NCBI GenBank assembly: GCA_021811525.1
Contig: JAJZOK010000119.1
Location: 22,957 to 33,075, forward strand
Reading direction: 5' to 3'
DNA from: Thermoplasmata archaeon
Lineage (GTDB): Archaea > Thermoplasmatota > Thermoplasmata > Thermoplasmatales > Thermoplasmataceae
Length of the DNA stretch: 10,119 nt
Shown: positions 1 through 10,119 of the stretch, in pieces
How the letters are laid out: the number at the start of each line of letters is the position of its first letter
How positions within the stretch are numbered: the first letter of the stretch is position 1
The notes under the pieces: generated by a model
Databases searched by the model: none
The model's input: the letters and a program-made list of their open reading frames with translations, nothing else
What the model was told of the DNA's origin: nothing
Position numbers and translations under genes: made by a program

Positions 1-1373
1 GGCCACTCTGACCAGTAAACCACAAGGGAAGCCCCTATGAATCCCAAGGGTGACAGGATTGCTGAACCTGGCAGCTTGAATGGCCTCTTGAGTTCCGGTG
101 CGTGTTTCCTGAGTACCCTAAGAGCTGGACCCCCTACAATATATGTGAATACTGTGGCGCCGGTAATGAAACCAACCAGCTTGTACCAGCTTGGGAATGG
201 CGCGAAGAACACGAACCCAAGGAGAAGGCTCACTAGCAGCGGAAGTACGGGTATCCTGAATCTTTCGTTGACCTTGGTAAGTGATTTGGGGAGAAATCTC
301 AGCATACCAATGCCGAAGAGTGTCCTCATGGATGTCCCGAGATAAACGCTCAGGGTTCCGCTAGGTGATATGTATGCATCCGCGAACAGGATGTATGACA
401 GGCCAACGAGCCCGACTGATGAAGCCAGTGTTGCAAACGGGGCGCTATATAGGGTATAGATGGCGGCAGTGGCGAATCCTCCATTGGTTGTAACGCTGGA
501 ACTGGAGATGAAGGCCGACCATGATCCGATTGGGACGCCGAGCGCGTGCCAGTTAACTGCACCGATGAATGCAATCTGCAGCAGCACATATATCGTTATT
601 CCAATAAGCACGGAAAAGACTGTTGCGATGGGCACAGATTTCTGTGGTGTTTTGGCCTCTCCAGAGTAATCGAGCCCCTGCCTGAAACCGAGGAATGAGA
701 ACACGATGCCTGATGTTGCAACCGCGGCGAGTACAGGCGCGAACCCATATGGCATGAAACCTGTGCCCGTTGTTGCTGTTGATAGGAGTGTTGTGAAATT
801 GGCAACGCTGAAATGCACAGATACCAGAATCAGTATTGTTGCGATTGGAAGGATAAGTTTCCACCATGTCATTCCCGTGTTGGTCTTTCCCATCACCTTA
901 ATACCAAAGTAATTCAGGAAGAAGAAAAGCACCATCAACAGGCCAGCAAATACGATACCTGTCGCAGAAAGAACAGGCCCTACATACAGGGACGGGTAAT
1001 ACGCAGCGGCATATCCCACGACGGCTTCAGCCTCAATAGCAGGCACAGATACGGCAGAAAGGAAATATGCCCATGCAAGGAAATACCCTGCAAAGTTTCC
1101 ATGTGAAAACTGCCCGTATCTCACAATAGAACCAGACCTAGGGATCATGGCTCCCAGTTCGGCGTAGTTCAAGGAAATTATGAGGACGATGATTCCCCCA
1201 ATTATCCAAGAAAGTATGGACGCAGGCCCGGCTAAACCAGACGCGGCAAAGGCGGCGAAAAGCCACCCAGATCCTATAATTCCGCCCAAGCTGAGAAATA
1301 GGAGATCCCAGGTGTTCAGACTTTTTCTTAATTTCCTGTCGGAAATTCCAACTTTAGTCGAACTTGTCTCCAT
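1..1373 (-). CDS. APC-superfamily amino acid permease, partial (C-terminus beyond the left edge)
   Basis: Integral membrane transporter, probably importing amino acids or related amines; the substrate cannot be read from sequence. The frame stays open for 457 codons from ATG 1373-1371 to position 1. In-frame TAG and TAA stops lie just upstream, so this ATG is the first possible ATG start. After a short basic N-terminus, TM1 carries the APC motif GGIIGSGW (residues 30-37). Next come AELGAMIPRSGS (71-82) and the loop signature FRQGLDYSGEAKTPQKSVPIA spread over 230-250. I count about 11 hydrophobic segments, roughly at 24-46, 51-71, 94-116, 132-154, 171-191, 211-231, 247-272, 305-331, 373-391, 396-417 and 435-454. 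Twelve is usual for the family, so only a short C-terminal part should be missing. It lies 76 nt after nusA on the same strand, with a TATA-like element placed for a leaderless transcript. Family assignment is firm. Confidence 0.9.
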   Translation of the reverse strand, partial: METSSTKVGISDRKLRKSLNTWDLLFLSLGGIIGSGWLFAAFAASGLAGPASILSWIIGGIIVLIISLNYAELGAMIPRSGSIVRYGQFSHGNFAGYFLAWAYFLSAVSVPAIEAEAVVGYAAAYYPSLYVGPVLSATGIVFAGLLMVLFFFLNYFGIKVMGKTNTGMTWWKLILPIATILILVSVHFSVANFTTLLSTATTGTGFMPYGFAPVLAAVATSGIVFSFLGFRQGLDYSGEAKTPQKSVPIATVFSVLIGITIYVLLQIAFIGAVNWHALGVPIGSWSAFISSSSVTTNGGFATAAIYTLYSAPFATLASSVGLVGLSYILFADAYISPSGTLSVYLGTSMRTLFGIGMLRFLPKSLTKVNERFRIPVLPLLVSLLLGFVFFAPFPSWYKLVGFITGATVFTYIVGGPALRVLRKHAPELKRPFKLPGSAILSPLGFIGASLVVYWSEW

Positions 1374-1396
1374 GAGTGACTTTTACTAACACACCG

Positions 1397-1410
1397 TACT
1401 TAAATCTTTC
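1397..1410 (-). promoter_or_regulatory. Candidate BRE/TATA promoter of the permease gene
   Basis: The minus strand reads GAAAGATTTAAGTA, a purine-rich BRE-like stretch followed by a TATA-like TTTAAGTA. Its centre is about 28 nt before the A of the permease ATG at 1373. In archaea transcription starts roughly 25 nt after the TATA box, so this spacing predicts a leaderless mRNA beginning at or next to the start codon. No Shine-Dalgarno motif is seen before that ATG, which fits. A second A/T-rich site (CAATAAAATC, about 1425-1436) is a weaker alternative. Judged by eye only. Confidence 0.45.
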
Positions 1411-1449
1411 CAAATCACTTATGGAGATTTTATTGAATTGCCCTGAAAT

Positions 1450-1884
1450 CTATTGTTTTATGTTGAGGCTCTTAATATTAAAGCTTCTTGAAATTGCTTC
1501 CCTGAAGAGCTTGATGTTTCTCCCTTCCTTGCCGATAGCCTTGCCAACTTCACTCTGCTCAACGGAAACAAGAATGTCAATCTGGCCCTCTTTCCAGTTG
1601 ATGTAAATCTCCTTTACCTTAAACCTGAAGAAAACATTCCGCACATAAGTGAGGAGATCCCTGGAAAACTCTGCCACAAGGATGTGTTTGTTTACCTTGT
1701 CCTTCAGGCTCGTGATGATGTTCGGGTTCCTCTTGAATAATTCTGCCAGTTTTCTCTCACCGACTATGAAAAGGACCATATCCTCGTTTTCAAGACATTC
1801 CCTGAGTTCCACACGCCCAATCTTTTCGAAGAGGGCTATATAGCCCATTATTTTGTTATCTATTGTTACTTCCTTCATTGACAC
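1450..1884 (-). CDS. nusA: Archaeal NusA-like transcription factor (KH-domain RNA-binding protein)
   Basis: Small archaeal NusA homologue. It has the two KH RNA-binding domains of bacterial NusA but lacks the N-terminal polymerase-binding and S1 domains; a role in elongation or termination is presumed from the family. The protein is 144 aa from GTG 1884, or 142 aa from the ATG at 1878; archaeal members are commonly about 140-170 aa. KH1 covers roughly residues 36-90. KH2 (about 91-142) holds the GxxG loop in AIGKEGRNIK, with GKEG at 118-121 of the longer form, and is followed by the helix KLFREAI. Its place right after rpoA2 is the conserved archaeal position for this gene. There is no clear Shine-Dalgarno sequence for either start, so the choice between GTG and ATG is open. 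The gene is separated from rpoA2 by 74 nt, unlike the overlapping polymerase genes. Confidence 0.9.
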   Translation of the reverse strand: MSMKEVTIDNKIMGYIALFEKIGRVELRECLENEDMVLFIVGERKLAELFKRNPNIITSLKDKVNKHILVAEFSRDLLTYVRNVFFRFKVKEIYINWKEGQIDILVSVEQSEVGKAIGKEGRNIKLFREAISRSFNIKSLNIKQ

Positions 1885-1908
1885 ACTGATCCAGGTTTTG
1901 AGAAATTG

Positions 1909-1937
1909 CCTATTTTAGACTCTATTAATTTGGATAT

Positions 1938-1946
<9 letters not shown>
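1909..1946 (-). promoter_or_regulatory. Candidate promoter region for nusA in the rpoA2-nusA spacer
   Basis: Two TATA-like elements are visible on the minus strand. TTTTATAT (1941-1934), preceded by the purine-rich GAAAGTA, would give a transcript with a leader of about 25-30 nt. CTAAAATAG (about 1918-1910) sits about 27-35 nt before the two possible nusA starts and would give a nearly leaderless mRNA. The spacer is A/T-rich compared with the flanking genes. NusA may therefore be transcribed separately as well as by read-through from the rpo operon. Neither element is proven. Confidence 0.35.
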
Positions 1947-6150
<4,204 letters not shown>

Positions 6151-6154
<4 letters not shown>

Positions 6155-9100
6155 TTAAGATCACCCAATACTAGTCTCATCATTACACCCATTGAACTCA
6201 ACTCATCCCTCATCAGCTTGAAAGCATAACTTGTTTCAACCGGATGGATATTCCCTGTGTTTCCGCATACGGGGCACCTTGGTGTCCCTTTCTTTCTGTC
6301 GAGTATTGCAATATGCCCGCACTTTGGATTTCCGCACACGTACAGAATCGTACCATCGCTCTGGTCAAGGAGCCTGTCCTTGATAACCATTGCAGCGCCA
6401 TGCGCTATGAGAGTATCCCTTTCCATTTCTCCAAACCTCAGGCCTCCCTGCCTCGATCTTCCTTCTGTTGGTTGCCTCGTAAGGATCTGGACTGGCCCTC
6501 TGGATCTTGCATGGAACTTCCCTGCTACCATGTGGTGCAGTTTCTGGTAGTAAATCACTCCCGTGAAGATGTCTGCGTCGAACTTTCTTCCAGTGACACC
6601 GTCATACATTACCTCTGTAGATGAATGCCTGAAACCAAGTTTGACAAGATCTTCCCTTAGGCTCTTTTCAGGCTCTCCGCTGAAAATGGTTCCGTCAACA
6701 AGCTCTCCCTTCTCAGCGGCAATTTTTCCGCCAATCATCTCAAGGATGTGCCCCACAGTCATTCTTGATGGAATTGCATGCGGGTTGATGATAATATCAG
6801 GAATGATTCCTTCCTCAGTGAAAGGCATGTCCTCCTGGGGAACGACTGCTCCGATGACTCCTTTCTGACCATGCCTAGAAGCGAACTTGTCTCCAAGTTC
6901 CGGGATTCTTTCGCTCCTCACCCTGATTTTCACAACTCTGCTGTTGCTTTCAGATACGGTAAGGATAACATTGTCAACGAATCCCTTCTCGTTAGGCCTC
7001 ATGGTAATGGAGGATTCTCTCCTTCTCTGTGGTCCAAGCTTATCTCCGCCCTCCTCAAGGAACCTCGGCGGAGATGTCTTTCCCACAAGCACTTCTGAAC
7101 CTTCCACGTACGATTCAGGATAAATGATCCCATTCTCATCCAGGTTCCTGTAGAATTCTTCGGCCCTTGCGCCCAGTACATCATGAGTTGGAATCTCGAA
7201 CCTGTCTTCCTGGCCTCCGGGATACCTCCTTTCCTCAGCGCTGTATGTCCTGAAGAAAGTACTTCTTCCAAGACCCCTCTCAACTGCGGATTTGTTGAAC
7301 ACGATTGCATCCTGTATGTTGTATCCCTGGTAGGACATGATAGCCACAACAAAGTTCTGGCCGGCTGGTTTCTTCTCATACTTTATGAAGTCCATGATCC
7401 GAGTCTTGACCAGTGGCACCTGAGGATAGTGCAAAACATGCCCCCTGGTATCAGTCCTGATCCTGAAGTTGCTTGATGAAAGCCCGATAGACTGCTTTGT
7501 CATGGCTGCAGCCATGGTGATTCTAGGAGATGAGTTGTGCTCAGGATACGGGGTTACTGATGCCACCACTCCGAGAATCAGAGATGGATCAACTTCAAGG
7601 TGAGTATGTTCATGGGTAAGAAGGCTCTGGGCTTCCAACTTGTTGTTGCAATGCTCACACTGCAGCAACGCAGGTGAATCCATATGCTCCTTTTCACCGG
7701 GGTTTAACCATTTGATCTTGCTTCTGTACATGTACTGGTTGCACTTTGGGCATCTTTCGGGGAAGTCATATCCGTAAACTGAAATGTACAGGTTCTCTTC
7801 CTCCTCGGCGTCCACATATTCAAGTGCCCCTCTCTTCAGAAGATCTTCAACGCCGTATTCACCGGTCTGGAGTTTCTTGAGCATGTCGCTATTCATTACG
7901 GTGGTTCCGTTCTTCACAACAAGGAGCGGCCTCCTGATTCTTCCCCTGTCACAGTTTATGATGACTTCCTTTGTCGAGGCATCGTATCTTACGTTCACCT
8001 CAGGAGATATCTTTCCCTTTCTCCTCTCCTCCCTGATTCTGTCAGTAAGTTCTGAAGGCTCGTCATGGTATCCGACGAAGTCTCCATTTAGATATACCCT
8101 TCCCGCGTCGGGATTTTCGCCCTCAACTTCCTGGAGATCCATTCCCTTAAGGGTTTCAAGGACAATAGTGGGGTTGTATCCCTCTGTAACGTTAATGATG
8201 AGTGCAGCATTCTTCACTAGCCCACAATTCTGGCCCTCCGGGGTCTCGTTAGGGCAGATCCTTCCCCACTGTGTCGGGTGAAGGTCTCTTGCCTCGAAGT
8301 GCGGCTGTGATCTTGTGAGTGGTGAAATGATCCTTCTCAGATGGCTCAGGGTGCTGACATTAGATACCCTGTCAAGGAGCTGGGATACGCCGGTCCTTCC
8401 CCCTATCCAGTTTCCTGTTGCCATTGCATGGAGAATTTTCTGTGAAAGGAGATCCTGCCTTACTGCAGGTTTCAGCCGAATGCCTTTCTTCCGGTTGTAA
8501 GTCCTCTCAAGCTGGTACTTGAGGTCTTTCATAACTGCCTGGAAAGCGTTTCTGAAAAGTTCATCTAGAAGGTCTCCTGCCAGTTTTACCCTCTTGTTTG
8601 CAAGATGGTCCTTGTCATCTTCCTTCCTCATTCCAAGGTGAAGCTCCAGCAGTGATCTTGCCATCCTTCCCAGGTAGATGGCTTTCTTCATCCTGTCCGC
8701 CGGCCTGTCTCCAAGGTGAGGAAGCAGTGACCTGTCAAGCATCTGTGATACTTTCTTTTCCCTGAATTCCTTTGCCTGTCCTGCGGCGAACCTCTTCTCA
8801 AGATATGCTATAGCATCTTCGTTGTTATTGACGCCGTTTGGCGGGAAAATCTTGGGGCTCTTTGATTCTTCTATATTAGCGTAAATGATTGGCTCCATCT
8901 TTGGTGCCGAGGCTATTGAGCTGTGGACATCAACATCCCTGTCCATCCCCAAAGCCTTAAGAAGAATAACGAGGGGGATTGAGCCTGCAACGCTTGGTAT
9001 TGAAACTGAAATAATTCCGTCATTGCCTCTCTCCATCGAGGTAAGCGCCCTGAATCCTGCCTTCTGTGAGAAAACTTTTGCTACTTCAACCTTGCTGTCA

Positions 9101-9753
9101 TACTTTTCCTCGAACTCCACAAGGATCTTGTTTGGCGCAAGGTCTTCGAGAGATGTTATTACCCTCTCTGATCCGCCGATGATGAAATATCCGCCGGAAT
9201 CATCCGGGTCTTCGCCTACATACTGGAGCTTTTCTCTCCTGCTTGCATCAACAGGACCGTTGTTCTTTTCAACATATACATCCAGATTGTTTCCGGTAAG
9301 TGAGCATACTTTTGACCTCACCATTACAGGCAGGTCACCGATCTTGATGTTCTCAGGTTCCTTTTCCATGCCGTCTTCAACGACCCTAACCCTGAGGGTT
9401 ATTGGAGCCATGTAATTCAGGTCCCTGAGCCTTGCTTCGTTTGGAGTTATCTGGTTAGATGCTCCTGATGCCTCTTTTATTTCAGGTGAACCCACCCATA
9501 TTGTGGGTTCCCCAACAAACCTGCCCTTTTCCCTTACTCTTCCGTAATAAACCTTGATTTCCCTGCCGCCGGTCTTTGTTGGATCGAGAACCATCAATCC
9601 AGGTTCTTCCTCGTCTGAAACTTTTGTTTCGTCCACAATCTGCTGCATCACGCTTTCAGGGTTTCCAAGCGTTGCTACGAAATTGTTGTATGAATCTATC
9701 TGGTGACTTACCACACTCTCATTCTTGAAGAAATAATCGACGAGCTCCTTCAT
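6151..9753 (-). CDS. rpoB: DNA-directed RNA polymerase subunit B (Rpo2), unsplit
   Basis: Second-largest subunit (RPB2 homologue), forming one side of the cleft and part of the active centre. It is a single 1200-aa chain, whereas methanogens and some other euryarchaea split it into B'' and B'. Visible in order: protrusion and lobe (about 20-440); fork region ([17 protein letters not shown], about 460-480); [12 protein letters not shown] (NETPEG at 502-507); PYPEHNSSP (PEHN at 737-740) with [29 protein letters not shown]; the hybrid-binding block [12 protein letters not shown] (954-965); and the anchor [16 protein letters not shown] near the end. A C-terminal zinc ribbon is formed by C1140-X4-C1145 and C1160-X2-C1163. 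A second CxxC pair set (C668/C671 and C699/C702) lies in a segment of about 50 residues that appears to be an insertion. The start ATG overlaps the rpoH TGA as ATGA and has GAGGT 6 nt upstream. Confidence 0.99.
6159..6166 (-). promoter_or_regulatory. Shine-Dalgarno sequence of rpoA1
   Basis: GGGTGATC on the minus strand, 4 nt before the rpoA1 ATG. Seven bases (GGTGATC) match the canonical complement of the archaeal 16S rRNA 3' end (GGAGGTGATC). It lies within the Gly-Asp-Leu codons near the rpoB C-terminus, so the last residues of RpoB and the rpoA1 ribosome site share sequence. Confidence 0.75.
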
Positions 9754-10022
9754 TTAAAAACCTCGCTAGATATTGCCCTGTAATATACTGAGTAACCCAC
9801 TGTCGGACTCTTGCGTATGATTTTGATTATTGTGCCACTTTCCAGTGGACCGTGTATCTCCTCGAGAGCCTTAATTGCTGGATCACTCCTGCTTATTTTG
9901 GGCAAAAGGTCTCTAGCTATTCCAATCTCACTTAAAACCTTATCTTCGTCCTTCTTTGGAACAACATGGTGTTCCGGTACTAGATCGTGCTGCAGCACAT
10001 TGAATTTTCCCACTTTTTTCAC
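9750..10022 (-). CDS. rpoH: DNA-directed RNA polymerase subunit H (Rpo5)
   Basis: Small archaeal polymerase subunit matching the C-terminal domain of eukaryotic RPB5; it sits at the lower jaw and helps assembly and initiation. The family features are plain: [13 protein letters not shown] near the N-terminus, [16 protein letters not shown] in the middle and the conserved [14 protein letters not shown] near the C-terminus. It opens the rpoH-rpoB-rpoA1-rpoA2 series, and its TGA overlaps the rpoB ATG (ATGA). The longest form starts at GTG 10022 and is 90 aa, against about 75-85 in many archaea. That GTG follows GGGGA directly, too close to act as its ribosome site. An in-frame GTG three codons later (10013) would sit 8 nt after GGGGAG and may be the true start. 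The identity is certain; the start is not. Confidence 0.95.
   Translation of the reverse strand: MKKVGKFNVLQHDLVPEHHVVPKKDEDKVLSEIGIARDLLPKISRSDPAIKALEEIHGPLESGTIIKIIRKSPTVGYSVYYRAISSEVFK
9760..9764 (-). promoter_or_regulatory. Shine-Dalgarno sequence of rpoB
   Basis: GAGGT on the minus strand, 6 nt before the rpoB ATG and within the last rpoH codons. It supports the ATG at 9753-9751 that overlaps the rpoH stop. Confidence 0.65.
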
Positions 10023-10031
10023 TCCCCGTAA

Positions 10032-10105
10032 CGGGCCCAGAGGGATTCGAACCCTCGACCACCTGGTTAAAAGCCAGATGCTCTACCTAGCTGAGCTATG
10101 GGCCC
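10032..10105 (-). tRNA. tRNA-Lys (anticodon UUU)
   Basis: A complete 74-nt cloverleaf reads on the minus strand. The acceptor stem pairs GGGCCCA with TGGGCCC over 7 bp, with discriminator G at 10032. The D arm has stems GCTC and GAGC around AGCTAGGTA. The anticodon stem TCTGG/CCAGG holds the loop CTTTTAA, giving anticodon TTT, which reads lysine AAA/AAG codons. The T arm GAGGG-TTCGAAT-CCCTC has the standard loop. There is no intron and the CCA end is not encoded. The 3' end is only 9 nt from the first possible rpoH start, in the same direction, so the tRNA and the polymerase operon may share a transcript. Its own promoter lies mostly beyond the right edge. Confidence 0.97.
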
Positions 10106-10119
10106 AGAGCGCAACGTTG

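Noticed and set aside
37..345. Plus-strand open frame of 102 codons at the left edge
   Set aside because: Antisense to the C-terminal part of the permease; no family resemblance.
350..867. Minus-strand open frames of 69-104 codons in this region
   Set aside because: They are in alternative frames inside the permease gene, whose own frame is continuous from 1373 to the left edge with clear APC motifs.
7784..8281. Plus-strand open frame of 165 codons with hydrophobic stretches
   Set aside because: Opposite rpoB around the NETPEG motif; the hydrophobic look comes from reverse-complemented acidic and basic codons.
8885..9415. Plus-strand open frame of 176 codons antisense to rpoB
   Set aside because: Opposite the conserved lobe/protrusion coding region of rpoB; its composition mirrors rpoB codons, and no ribosome site or recognisable domain was seen.

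Overview
The window is the core RNA polymerase operon of an archaeon, read entirely from the minus strand (right to left). A tRNA-Lys(UUU) gene at the right edge is followed by rpoH, rpoB, rpoA1 (A') and rpoA2 (A''), then an archaeal NusA-type KH protein, and finally an APC-family amino acid permease that runs off the left edge. The split largest subunit (A'/A''), the RpoH subunit and the two-KH NusA are archaeal. The single unsplit B subunit, B sequence of euryarchaeal character, and moderate base composition suggest a Thermoplasmata-type euryarchaeon. That taxonomic placement is inference; the archaeal assignment is secure.

Layout by position: tRNA-Lys 10105-10032; rpoH 10022-9750; rpoB 9753-6151; rpoA1 6154-3488; rpoA2 3488-1959; a 74-nt spacer with a candidate terminator/promoter; nusA 1884-1450; a 76-nt spacer with a TATA-like element; permease from 1373 to beyond position 1. 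The four polymerase genes overlap at their stop/start codons (ATGA, ATGA, TAATG), and each internal start has a Shine-Dalgarno sequence. They are evidently one transcriptional unit with coupled translation, which suits subunits made for one complex. RpoB and RpoA1/RpoA2 form the catalytic core and RpoH is a small assembly/jaw subunit. NusA is thought to act on elongation or termination. The permease has no evident functional link to transcription and probably has its own promoter.

No new multi-gene system is visible; this is mostly conserved housekeeping DNA. The points that stand out are: (1) an N-terminal extension of about 120 residues on RpoA2; (2) a four-cysteine zinc-finger-like insertion inside RpoB (about residues 660-710); (3) a tRNA-Lys gene ending 9 nt before rpoH, leaving no room for a separate rpoH promoter; (4) loss of the usual euryarchaeal downstream neighbours (L30e, S12, S7, elongation factors), with a permease in their place.
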